From Prevotella sp. (GTDB lineage Bacteria > Bacteroidota > Bacteroidia > Bacteroidales > Bacteroidaceae): DNA of 44,619 bases. Position 1 is the first letter of the stretch. The number at the start of each line of letters is the position of its first letter. The DNA is taken from the NCBI GenBank assembly GCA_017470055.1, contig JAFUFD010000008.1, positions 1-44,619 on the forward strand, given 5' to 3'. The notes beneath the pieces were generated by a model that had not been told where the DNA came from, made no database searches, and saw nothing but the letters and a program-made list of their open reading frames with translations. The position numbers and the translations under genes were made by a program. Below are positions 7,763 to 13,793 of this stretch, in pieces.

Positions 7763-7776
7763 CTTCCATCTGGAAG
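7763..7776. promoter_or_regulatory. Operator candidate of the lysogeny switch
   Basis: Palindrome CTTCCA-TC-TGGAAG between the two divergent -7 elements and next to both expected start points. GCG/CGC on the flanks extends the dyad imperfectly. Position and symmetry fit a binding site for the dimeric S24 repressor or an early regulator. Confidence 0.5.
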
Positions 7777-7782
7777 ACGCTG

Positions 7783-7813
7783 CAAAGATAAGGTAAAATT
7801 TTGACTCTACAAA
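7783..7813 (-). promoter_or_regulatory. Early operon promoter
   Basis: On the - strand TTTG (7810-7813), a 19-base spacer and TATCTTTG (7783-7790) make a full match to the Bacteroidota promoter consensus. Transcription would begin near 7777 and run through the early genes. It overlaps the repressor promoter, so the two transcripts start toward and past each other. Confidence 0.8.
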
Positions 7814-7818
7814 ATAAA

Positions 7819-8481
7819 ATGGGAGAAAATTTGACTATAAAAGAAAGAATTTTGTCTTTTTTAAAAGAAAAAGGCATTTCTAAAGCGAGTTTCTATAAAG
7901 AAACAGGATTTGCCGATGCTAACTTTAAAGGTGTTGGATTAAAAAGTGAACTGGGTGGTGAAAAAATAGTCAAAGTTTTGACCATTTACCCTGAATTGTC
8001 TCCTAACTGGCTCTTAATGGGAGAGGGTGAAATGCTAAGGAATGGGAGAAAATTTGAAGCAATTCCTCAAATATCATCAGAAGCAGGTATCGGGACTCCT
8101 TATTATGACGTTGATTTCATGGGTGGCTTCAGTGAGATACTCAACTCCCAAACGACAGTACCCGCATGCAATATTGTAGTACCAGGATTCGAGAAGGCGA
8201 CTGTCTGGTGCAACGTCACAGGTCACTCCATGGAGCCGAAGATCACCCATGGGGATATCATAGCACTACGTGAGTGTGAACTTCGTGACATACAGTATGG
8301 CGAGATATATGCCGTCGTCCTTGACACGATCCGCACCATCAAGATCCTGAGGAAGGGTAGTACCAGCGAACTACTCCGTTACGTACCTATTAATATAAAG
8401 GACTTCGACGAGCAGGAGTATGAGATATCCAGGATCATCAAGATCTTCGAGGTCATCGGATCCATCTCCAAATTCTTCTAA
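7819..8481 (+). CDS. LexA/CI-like phage repressor with S24 peptidase domain
   Basis: A 220-residue repressor. Residues 1-70 form a helix-turn-helix domain (ERILSFLKEKGISKASFYKETG...). After a linker comes the S24 autoprotease: the catalytic Ser is in GHSMEPKITHGD and the Lys lies in TIRTIKILRK, with PYYDVDFMGG as the usual entry to the domain. Such repressors hold the lysogen and self-cleave after DNA damage. An in-frame TTG at 7801 is less likely than the ATG because it would put the early -33 box inside the gene. The first third is very AT-rich (21 G+C of 80 in 7821-7900) against 42 of 80 in 8201-8280, which suggests domain exchange. Confidence 0.88.
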   Translation: MGENLTIKERILSFLKEKGISKASFYKETGFADANFKGVGLKSELGGEKIVKVLTIYPELSPNWLLMGEGEMLRNGRKFEAIPQISSEAGIGTPYYDVDFMGGFSEILNSQTTVPACNIVVPGFEKATVWCNVTGHSMEPKITHGDIIALRECELRDIQYGEIYAVVLDTIRTIKILRKGSTSELLRYVPINIKDFDEQEYEISRIIKIFEVIGSISKFF

Positions 8482-8519
8482 CCTAAAAAAGTTTCATTTC
8501 GGGCAAAAATACAAAAAAA

Positions 8520-8696
8520 ATGGAACAGTCAAAGAATTGGGGAGGAAAACGTGAGGGATCAGGCAGAAAAAAGATTCGTGCCAAGTATTACGGATTCGCT
8601 GCTACCCCTGAGGTTCATGCGATCCTTGAAACAGTCACAGGATCCAAAACGGACTTCATCAACCAGTGTATAATCAAAGCCACTCAGAACTCATGA
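8520..8696 (+). CDS. Small basic phage protein with GGxRxGxGRK motif
   Basis: A 58-residue protein behind the repressor (38-base gap). It opens MEQSKNWGGKREGSGRKK, a Gly/Arg-rich motif seen at the start of many small phage and mobile-element DNA-binding proteins. The rest (FAATPEVHAILETVTGSKTDFINQCI) resembles the helix-helix part of a ribbon-helix-helix protein. A second regulator encoded with the repressor is likely, for example a Cro-like or stability factor; this is an inference. The stop codon lies inside the terminator hairpin that ends this transcript. Confidence 0.6.
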   Translation: MEQSKNWGGKREGSGRKKIRAKYYGFAATPEVHAILETVTGSKTDFINQCIIKATQNS

Positions 8697-8704
8697 GTGG
8701 CTTT
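8676..8704 (+). terminator. Terminator hairpin of the repressor transcript
   Basis: Perfect 10-bp stem AAAGCCACTC (8676-8685) / GAGTGGCTTT (8695-8704), 9-base loop. It includes the stop codon of the 58-aa gene. The U-tract is short, so efficiency is uncertain; it could also act on the opposite strand. Confidence 0.55.
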
Positions 8705-8729
8705 GAAATTGTAATATGTACCGTTAAAA

Positions 8730-8814
8730 ACGAGAAGTTGGACTTGCACCAACGAGACTGCCTTTTCAGCCTCTGATAGATTAATAAATTACTAAAAAGT
8801 ACTAAATATCTCAT
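8730..8814 (-). ncRNA. Degenerate tRNA-like structure (85 nt)
   Basis: On the - strand, ATGAGAT (8808-8814) can pair with TTCTCGT (8730-8736) as a 7-position acceptor-like stem with one G-U and one mismatch. Inside it are a T-arm-like hairpin GTTGG-TGCAAGT-CCAAC (8737-8753) and a 7-bp hairpin GAGGCTG-AAAAGG-CAGTCTC. The T loop has TGC instead of TTC, and the 7-bp hairpin loop has six bases, so a normal anticodon arm is absent. A class-II tRNA remnant or a tRNA mimic are both possible. Confidence 0.35.
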
Positions 8815-8815
8815 T

Positions 8816-8916
8816 CTATGAGATTTTCTTTAGAAGGGCATCTATAAATTCTATCTGACACTTATATCTGTACTGTACCTTTCTCCACCATTCATCATCG
8901 TTTTTATTTCTTTCAT
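8816..8916 (-). pseudogene. Frameshifted small ORF after the ASCH gene
   Basis: An ATG overlaps the ASCH stop (ATGA). Its own frame ends after 21 codons, but adding one base in the A5 run near 8900 would continue into an open frame encoding NDDEWWRKVQYRYKCQ and ending in KKIS at 8816. The second part has clear protein character, so a short gene broken by a homopolymer indel, a sequencing error or programmed slippage is likely. Confidence 0.35.
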
Positions 8917-9623
8917 AGTTCTATTTCCTTTATTAGTTCTAATTCGTAGGCATACGTCCACGGGTTGCTGCGCCATGCTTCTGTGCCACTTATTTTGTCG
9001 ATTAGATTTTCAAAAGCATGCTTCGCAGTATGAAAACCTATTGATGTACCATCCTTTTTCTTGGAACCATAGAAAGTGTAGAATGGTTGGTAACAATCAG
9101 GTGCTGTCGTGTCAAGAAACACGCCCTCCTTCAGGCAATCCTCTTCGCTGATGTCCTGAAGACGCTCGGCCTTGATGCCTGTGATGCGGACGGCGTGGGG
9201 CATGAGGTCGACACGGACGAACATCTTGTTTCGGTAGCCGGGAGTGACACCTGGTCCTAATCCATCACCAACGAAGTCGTAGGCTTTCACCCACCATTCG
9301 TTAGCCTTGGCGTTGCCGTCGCGCTCTTTCATCGTGTTGTAGATGTCACGGTACGATTGTGCAATAGCCACCTCTTCGCCAACATCATAGAGCGGCTGAT
9401 ACTTCTGCGGTGCCACATTGTCGACCAGTCCGCTATCGGGCAGGAACTCTCGGCAGTCCATCCACAGGCAACCGTGACGGAATCCGCTCACGGGTAGTAT
9501 GACTTTGCCACGTAGCGCCCACTCTATTTCGATGGGTGGAATGATGCGCCGTGTCATGGTCTTGCGTCCTGACAGCACGGCCTCGGTCAGCCCGTACTTG
9601 TCGTTAAACATGATTTTCTTCAT
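8913..9623 (-). CDS. ASCH-domain-like phage protein
   Basis: A 236-residue protein. MFNDKYGLTEAVLSGRKTMTRR at the N-terminus is characteristic of the phage-borne ASCH/PUA-like proteins of Bacteroidota: a G-R-K-T-M-T-R-R strand, a central Y-D-V-G-E-E-V-A-I-A-Q-S-Y segment near 100, and EEDCLKEGVF near 180. ASCH folds bind RNA or modified nucleotides; some members are N4-acetylcytidine amidohydrolases, so a role in nucleotide or RNA modification is conceivable. It has a perfect -7 element upstream at 9798-9805. The codons GC-match the transposase region, not the AT-rich flanks. Confidence 0.65.
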   Translation of the reverse strand: MKKIMFNDKYGLTEAVLSGRKTMTRRIIPPIEIEWALRGKVILPVSGFRHGCLWMDCREFLPDSGLVDNVAPQKYQPLYDVGEEVAIAQSYRDIYNTMKERDGNAKANEWWVKAYDFVGDGLGPGVTPGYRNKMFVRVDLMPHAVRITGIKAERLQDISEEDCLKEGVFLDTTAPDCYQPFYTFYGSKKKDGTSIGFHTAKHAFENLIDKISGTEAWRSNPWTYAYELELIKEIEL

Positions 9624-9636
9624 TGTTATTTCCCTT

Positions 9637-9726
9637 TTACTTGTTCCATTCCTCTGCGAGTTCGGCTTTCACGTCCTCCATGTTCACCAGGATGTCCTCA
9701 ACGATTTCCTGCTGACCGGTTTTGTC
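9637..9726 (-). pseudogene. Gene remnant upstream of the ASCH gene
   Basis: A 29-codon open end, DKTGQQEIVEDILVNMED and a further 11 residues to EEWNK, runs into a TAA 11 bases before the ASCH start. It has strong coding character (acidic helix), but an in-frame TAG stands directly before the first codon and no suitable start exists, only an internal ATG giving 14 residues. It is best read as the 3' end of a lost gene or one hit by a point mutation. Confidence 0.35.
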
Positions 9727-9797
9727 CTATTTCAAAATGTCTTACTTACATAGATTGAATATATCACACACGCACAAAATGTTAAATTTTTCCGCTG

Positions 9798-9805
9798 CAA
9801 ATATA
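9798..9805 (-). promoter_or_regulatory. -7 element upstream of the ASCH gene
   Basis: TATATTTG on the - strand is a full match to TAnnTTTG. No good -33 box is present. The transcript would cover the gene remnant and the ASCH gene, with a leader of about 165 bases. Confidence 0.5.
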
Positions 9806-9950
9806 GCGAAAATATCGATATACAGGAACTTTCAAGACTGTTTCCTAAATGTTAATAGTGGGAATTATAGGGGGTGTTATCCGTCAAAAATGCACGTTTT
9901 TTACACTTTTTTCGACCTTATACCCCCCCCAATCCGTTGGATTTTGACAG

Positions 9951-10030
9951 ATTTTGTCCCCCCAAGTGTCCCCCCTTTCAATACTTTTCGTTTTGATTTG
10001 TCCCTCCAAGTGTCCCCCCAAATGTCCCTC
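9951..10030. repeat. Iteron-like G-rich repeat cluster
   Basis: On the - strand the motif GGRGGGACA(Y)TTG recurs. On the + strand the TGTCCCyCC core starts at about 9955, 9967, 10000, 10011 and 10023, and CAAATGTCCCTC occurs once more at 10503. Neighbouring copies share up to ten bases (CAAGTGTCCC at 9963 and 10007). Runs of C up to eight bases lie just before, at 9924-9931. A protein-binding array or a G-quadruplex-prone region near the phage end is possible. Confidence 0.55.
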
Positions 10031-10082
10031 CAATACCAAAATCGCCCCTGAGACATGGGGTGAAATTTGCCTCCAGAGACAG

Positions 10083-10122
10083 AAAAAACGACTCAAAACC
10101 GTTTAGACAGGTGTTTGAGCCG
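10083..10122 (-). terminator. Intrinsic terminator of the 71-aa gene
   Basis: On the - strand CGGCTCAAA (10114-10122) pairs with TTTGAGTCG (10089-10097) over nine positions (one G-U), followed directly by six T residues. It lies 25 bases past the stop at 10147. Confidence 0.75.
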
Positions 10123-10146
10123 TTTAAAATGCTATAAATCAAATGT

Positions 10147-10362
10147 TTATCCGTCCGTTTCGCTGGCACGTATCAAGTGACTCCTGATGATCAGTGCCTC
10201 TTGTGTCAAATGGTGATTTCCGTCCTCTCTGAGCATCTTACGCAGGTAGTCCTCAGAGCATCCTACCTGATCGGCTGAAAGCCTCTTAAACACAGCGGAA
10301 ACGCTTCCAAAATAGTAATTCTTTCTCTCGTGCAGCAAATGCACATGTATTACCTTTGTCAT
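10147..10362 (-). CDS. Small conserved Bacteroidota mobile-element protein
   Basis: A 71-residue protein starting MTKVIHVHLLHERKNYYFGS, followed by VSAVFKRLSADQVGC and a helical C-terminus. I know this pattern (I-H-V-H-L near the start, N-Y-Y-F-G-S, then a helix resembling a DNA-recognition helix) from small genes in phages and islands of Bacteroidota; the function is undetermined. It is monocistronic, with a perfect -7 element 30 bases upstream and its own terminator. It is the gene nearest the inferred phage end, so it may be read early after infection or expressed in the lysogen. Confidence 0.6.
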   Translation of the reverse strand: MTKVIHVHLLHERKNYYFGSVSAVFKRLSADQVGCSEDYLRKMLREDGNHHLTQEALIIRSHLIRASETDG

Positions 10363-10391
10363 ATCTCTTTATTTTAGTCATTATTTAGGTG

Positions 10392-10399
10392 CAAATATA
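10392..10399 (-). promoter_or_regulatory. -7 element of the 71-aa gene
   Basis: TATATTTG on the - strand matches TAnnTTTG fully. The predicted leader is about 23 bases. No TTTG at the -33 spacing. Confidence 0.5.
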
Positions 10400-10587
10400 C
10401 CAAATAATTATTATATAGGATAATTCATGATATTAAATAATCCAAAATGCCATCATTTTCCCCACTTCCAGAAAAAAACTTCAAAAGTCCCATTTCGAGC
10501 CTCAAATGTCCCTCGTGTAACCTTTTACCGTTCAAAACCATTCAAACCCACGTTCAAAAGAGACATCAAAGAGAAATAAAAGAGTCA

Positions 10588-10710
10588 TTTTTCCACATTT
10601 CGTTTTTGCCATCCCTCCAATCCCTAAACCTCTCGAACCCCTTATAAACAAAGCCTTTCAGACCTTTTCACTCTCACATCAAACTTCTCACATTTCGTTT
10701 TACCGCCCTT
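10588..10710. repeat. Paired direct repeats, candidate transposase-binding sites
   Basis: CACATTTCGTTTT occurs at 10594-10606 and 10689-10701, 95 bases apart. Similarity extends to about 24 bases per copy on the - strand (AGGGCGGTAAAACGAAATGTG and AGGGATGGCAAAAACGAAAT). The ACGAAA core recalls the MuA end sites. A weaker relative, GCTCGAAATGGGACTTTT, lies near 10483-10500. Confidence 0.45.
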
Positions 10711-10786
10711 AAATTACCGAGTAAAACAAATTGATTTACAATTACGCAAGGCTTCCTTCTCATTGTTTCTGCAACTCTATGACCCC

Positions 10787-10824
10787 AAAAAGTGCCACCG
10801 CTCTCTCACGAGGCAGTGGCACTT
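10787..10824 (-). terminator. Intrinsic terminator downstream of rnc
   Basis: AAGTGCCAC (10790-10798) / GTGGCACTT (10816-10824), a 9-bp perfect stem with a 17-base loop. On the - strand it ends in TTTTT, the right arrangement to stop transcription coming from rnc. Confidence 0.75.
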
Positions 10825-11038
10825 GAAACTTATTTACTTAAATTTACTAATTAAAACCCTATAGCAAAAGATATAGTGATACAATCATCCCACGCCGTAG
10901 CGTGAGAGGAGTCACCATGATCATCTTGTGCTATTTGAAATTTTCCAGATCGCTTCACTTTCTTGAAATTACATCCGAAAACGTTTGCGGAAGTGCAAAC
11001 CCTATCGGAGTAAAATCAAGTTGGAATATAGGGGGAAG

Positions 11039-12043
11039 TCACCCTTCCGCAAAAGCGGCTTCCTCAGCCTCAGCGATGATCTCCTCGCGAGTCTTCTCAC
11101 GAGGTGTTGCCGTGATATCGTCAAGGGAGAACTCGTCATTGTCTTTTGCTGTTGGCGTTGAACGCTCAGCAACAGGCTCTTGCGCTTTTCCGACAACATC
11201 TTGCGCCCCTGCGACAGGCTCCACAATCTCGTCAGGAACACTGACGGGCTCCTCCTCCATCTTGGTGCGGTTAGCCTTTGCCGCAAAAATGGCGTCAATA
11301 AACTGGGGCTCACGGCGCAGTCGCTGGAGTGTCTCCTTGCAGGCTATCTGCTGGCTCTCCTTCTTCGAATAGCCTTTACCGGAACAGCCCTCCACACCCT
11401 CGAGGAACATCTGGAAGACGAAGACGGGACTATTGTTCTCATCGACCGACTGCTCCAACTGTCGGAACTCCAGGTTGACACGGTTCTTCTGGCTCCACTC
11501 CAAGAGTTTTGACTTGAAGTTTACCTCCTTGTAAGCCATCTTGTCGAGGTTGATGAGTTGGCTCAGAATGCGCTTCTCCATGAATTTCATGCAAGCGGAA
11601 TAGCCACGATCAAGATATATCGCACCCACTAACGCCTCAAAGGCATTGCCTCCCATATAACTATTGTGCGATGTAGCCTGACCTGACGTGGTGACCATCT
11701 GGGTGATGCCCATCTCCTTGGCGAGTTTCCCCAACGTCTCACGCTGTACGAGTTTGGAGCGGGCATTGGTGAGGAATCCCTCACGCTTGCCTTCGAAATG
11801 GCGGAAGACGATATCGCCTACGACAGCATCCAACACGGCATCGCCCAAGAACTCCAACCGCTCGTTATTCAGTGGGCGCCCTTTCTCGTTGCGCTTCTTG
11901 ACACTCTTGTGCATCAGTGCCTGCTTGTACAACTGGATATTACGAGGGTAGAAACCAAGGATATGGTATAAAGAAGAATAAAGCCCCTTCTCCTTGCGGA
12001 AAGGGAGCCTTATTCTATCGATAAAGTTCGAGTTATTCAGCAT
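11039..12043 (-). CDS. rnc: Ribonuclease III with acidic C-terminal extension
   Basis: A 334-residue RNase III that processes rRNA precursors and structured mRNAs by cutting double-stranded RNA. The catalytic signature NNERLEFLGDAVLDAV is present near residue 60, with a second acidic site further on (EALVGAIYLDRG). The dsRNA-binding domain covers about 170-245. After it comes a tail of about 80 residues rich in Glu, Pro and Ala that most RNase III proteins (about 230 aa) lack. The start at 12043 (ATGCTGAATAA) overlaps the fabF stop by 11 bases; an upstream in-frame ATG at 12067 would overlap more. Last gene of acpP-fabF-rnc. Confidence 0.92.
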   Translation of the reverse strand: MLNNSNFIDRIRLPFRKEKGLYSSLYHILGFYPRNIQLYKQALMHKSVKKRNEKGRPLNNERLEFLGDAVLDAVVGDIVFRHFEGKREGFLTNARSKLVQRETLGKLAKEMGITQMVTTSGQATSHNSYMGGNAFEALVGAIYLDRGYSACMKFMEKRILSQLINLDKMAYKEVNFKSKLLEWSQKNRVNLEFRQLEQSVDENNSPVFVFQMFLEGVEGCSGKGYSKKESQQIACKETLQRLRREPQFIDAIFAAKANRTKMEEEPVSVPDEIVEPVAGAQDVVGKAQEPVAERSTPTAKDNDEFSLDDITATPREKTREEIIAEAEEAAFAEG

Positions 12044-13295
12044 ACTTTTTGAATACCACACAAGCATTGTGACCTCCGAAGCCGAAGGTGTTGCTCAGTC
12101 CTGCACGAACCTCGCGCTTCTGTGCCTTGTTGAAAGTGAAATTCAAATTGTAGTCAATCTCCTCGTCCTTGTCATCCTCCTCATGGTTGATTGTGGGAGG
12201 AATGATGTCGTTCTTGACGGCAAGCAGGGTAGCCATTGCCTCTACGGCACCGGCGGCACCCAGCAGGTGACCAGTCATCGACTTGGTAGACGAGATATTC
12301 AACTTATAGGCTGCGTCGCCAAAGACCTCCTTGATAGCCTTAGCCTCGGAGATATCGCCTACGTGGGTAGAGGTACCATGCACGTTGATGTAGTCGATAT
12401 CCTCTGGTTTCATACCAGCATCCTCCAAGGCGTTCTGCATCACGAGTTTAGCACCCAGACCCTCTGGATGAGAGGCTGTGATATGGTGAGCATCAGCACT
12501 CATACCAGCACCAACCATCTCAGCGTAGATCTTGGCACCACGAGCCTTGGCATGCTCCAGTTCCTCAAGAATCAGACAGCCGGCGCCCTCGCCCATGATG
12601 AAACCATCACGGCTGGCACTGAACGGACGGCTTGCCTTCTCGGGCTCGTCGTTGCGGGTTGACAAAGCATGCATGGCATTGAAGCCGCCTACCCCCGTCT
12701 CGCAGATGGCAGCCTCGGCACCACCGCTGACAATGATGTTAGCCTTGCCCAGACGAATCAGGTTGAAGGCATCAGCAAGGGCGTTGGAAGAGGAAGCGCA
12801 TGCGGATGATGTGATATAGTTGGGACCATGGAAGCCATACATGATGGAAATCTGACCTGCTGCGATGTCGGCGATCATCTTCGGGATGAAGAAGGGATTG
12901 AACTTAGGTCCATCCTCACGGTGAACACCATAATAGGTCACCTCCTCCTCGAAAGTCTTGATACCACCGATACCTACACCAAAGACAACACCAATGCGGT
13001 CCTTGTCCTCTTTCTCCAGATCCATGGCACTATCCTCTACTGCCTGCTTGGCGGCGATGAGTGCCAACTGGGTGTAGCGATCCATCTTACGGGCTTCCTT
13101 GCGGTCAATATAATCGTTCACGTTCAAACCCTTCACCTCGCAGGCAAACTGAGTCTTAAACTTAGATGCGTCGAAAAGGGTAATCGGAGCAGCGCCGCTC
13201 TTACCAGCCAACAAGTTCTCCCAAGTCTCCTCAGGATTATTGCCAAGCGGTGTAACGGCACCCAGTCCTGTTACTACTACTCTTTTTAGTTCCAT
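12033..13295 (-). CDS. fabF: Beta-ketoacyl-ACP synthase II
   Basis: A 420-residue condensing enzyme of fatty-acid elongation that joins malonyl-ACP to a growing acyl-ACP. The Cys-His-His triad is visible: the active Cys in TSSACASSSNA, one His in NVHGTSTHVGD and the second in KSMTGHLLGAAG. The C-terminal GFGGHNACVVFKK is also typical. I place the start at the ATG in front of ELKRVVVTGLG; the frame stays open 14 codons further upstream but without family similarity. It follows acpP and precedes rnc, an arrangement common in Bacteroidota. Confidence 0.95.
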   Translation of the reverse strand: MELKRVVVTGLGAVTPLGNNPEETWENLLAGKSGAAPITLFDASKFKTQFACEVKGLNVNDYIDRKEARKMDRYTQLALIAAKQAVEDSAMDLEKEDKDRIGVVFGVGIGGIKTFEEEVTYYGVHREDGPKFNPFFIPKMIADIAAGQISIMYGFHGPNYITSSACASSSNALADAFNLIRLGKANIIVSGGAEAAICETGVGGFNAMHALSTRNDEPEKASRPFSASRDGFIMGEGAGCLILEELEHAKARGAKIYAEMVGAGMSADAHHITASHPEGLGAKLVMQNALEDAGMKPEDIDYINVHGTSTHVGDISEAKAIKEVFGDAAYKLNISSTKSMTGHLLGAAGAVEAMATLLAVKNDIIPPTINHEEDDKDEEIDYNLNFTFNKAQKREVRAGLSNTFGFGGHNACVVFKKYAE

Positions 13296-13361
13296 AAGTA
13301 AAAAATAAGCATAATGGGTTGCTTTGTTATGTATCAAAGCAACCCATATATCGTCAAATTA

Positions 13362-13598
13362 TTATTTTGCGTTCTCCTCGATGTATGCGATAGCATCACC
13401 AACAGAAGCAATCTTCTCAGCCTTGTCGTCAGGGATAGAAATACCGAACTCTTTCTCGAACTCCATGATAAGTTCTACGGTATCCAGTGAGTCAGCACCC
13501 AGGTCGTTAGTGAAACTTGCCTCTGGCTTTACTTCTGCTTCGTCAACACCAAGTTTGTCTACGATAATAGCCTTTACTTTGCTTTCAATTTCTGACAT
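13362..13598 (-). CDS. acpP: Acyl carrier protein
   Basis: A 78-residue acidic acyl carrier protein. The phosphopantetheine attachment serine is in [15 protein letters not shown], and the family start [11 protein letters not shown] gives the reading-frame start at 13598 rather than the further upstream ATG at 13655. It carries acyl chains for FabF, whose gene follows 66 bases downstream. The promoter at 13675-13706 should drive the acpP-fabF-rnc operon with a leader of roughly 70 bases that includes a short palindrome CCACAAATGTGG. Confidence 0.95.
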   Translation of the reverse strand: MSEIESKVKAIIVDKLGVDEAEVKPEASFTNDLGADSLDTVELIMEFEKEFGISIPDDKAEKIASVGDAIAYIEENAK

Positions 13599-13674
13599 AA
13601 TTCTTTTCTTTAAAATGTTAATAAAATGATTTCTAATTTGAATGTGTGCGACCACAAATGTGGCTTAGCGGGTG

Positions 13675-13706
13675 CAAAGTAACGAATTTTTATTGAGTTA
13701 TGCAAA
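13675..13706 (-). promoter_or_regulatory. Promoter of acpP-fabF-rnc
   Basis: TTTG (13703-13706), a 20-base spacer and TTACTTTG (13675-13682; one mismatch to TAnnTTTG) on the - strand. Confidence 0.65.
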
Positions 13707-13731
13707 TAAAATTGATAAAAAAACACTCCAA

Positions 13732-13760
13732 ATTGCACAGACTACCCCCACTTGTGCAAT
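13732..13760 (-). terminator. Possible terminator of pdxB
   Basis: ATTGCACA (13732-13739) / TGTGCAAT (13753-13760), an 8-bp perfect stem with a 13-base loop. On the - strand a run of seven T follows, but only after about eight bases. It lies 34 bases past the pdxB stop. Confidence 0.45.
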
Positions 13761-13793
13761 ATTTAGGATGAGGAAAAGGGGGTTTTGACACCT

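Larger units (their letters stand above)
9727..10146. other. AT-rich intergenic region of the prophage with G-rich repeats
   Basis: No credible gene. Short ORFs on the - strand here are low-complexity (Gly-Gly-Thr repeats) and begin within a terminator. The stretch contains a -7 element at 9798-9805, the GGGACAyTTG repeat cluster at 9951-10030 and the terminator at 10083-10122. Confidence 0.6.
1..10740. mobile_element. Mu-like transposable prophage (partial)
   Basis: The stretch carries the hallmark set of a transposable phage: a DDE transposase of MuA type, an adjacent MuB-type AAA+ ATPase, Gam, an S24 repressor divergent from the early operon, and a gpG-like morphogenesis gene. No tyrosine or serine integrase is visible. 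The window opens inside the late genes, so one end is missing. The end on the repressor side is placed at about 10,740 by inference: paired 13-bp repeats that resemble transposase-binding sites lie at 10594 and 10689, a TG-starting terminus can be read on the - strand from 10740, and the host rnc terminator follows at 10787. Unlike Mu, the late genes seen here (+) run against the early operon (-). Confidence 0.85.
10363..11038. other. Non-coding junction: prophage end and rnc 3' region
   Basis: No convincing gene in 676 bases. The part up to about 10,740 is AT-rich and holds the promoter of the 71-aa gene and the paired repeats near the inferred phage terminus. From 10787 there is the rnc terminator, a small hairpin CACGC-cgta-GCGTG (10891-10904) and GTTTGC/GCAAAC (10983-11000). 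A 66-codon + frame at 10447 is not protein-like. Confidence 0.6.

Noticed and set aside
8482-8503. Further transposase-binding site (CGAAATG core) behind the repressor
   Set aside because: It resembles the copy near 10483-10500, but CGAAATG is a 7-mer that also occurs several times in host genes, so chance cannot be excluded.
7627-8814. Two tRNA genes around the repressor
   Set aside because: Only T-arms and partial acceptor stems fold. D-arms and proper anticodon arms are missing, so I list them as tRNA-like structures only.
9884-10169. Two overlapping - strand ORFs with Gly-Gly-Thr repeats
   Set aside because: The repeats come from the G-rich DNA motif in whichever frame is read, and one frame starts inside a terminator hairpin.
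10447-10647. 66-codon open frame on the + strand
   Set aside because: Composition is that of random AT/C-rich DNA, there is no promoter, and it runs through the paired repeats of the inferred phage end.
1-10740. Integrase-type prophage inserted in a tRNA gene
   Set aside because: No tyrosine or serine integrase is present and the MuA/MuB pair indicates transposition; the tRNA-like hairpins are internal to the phage.
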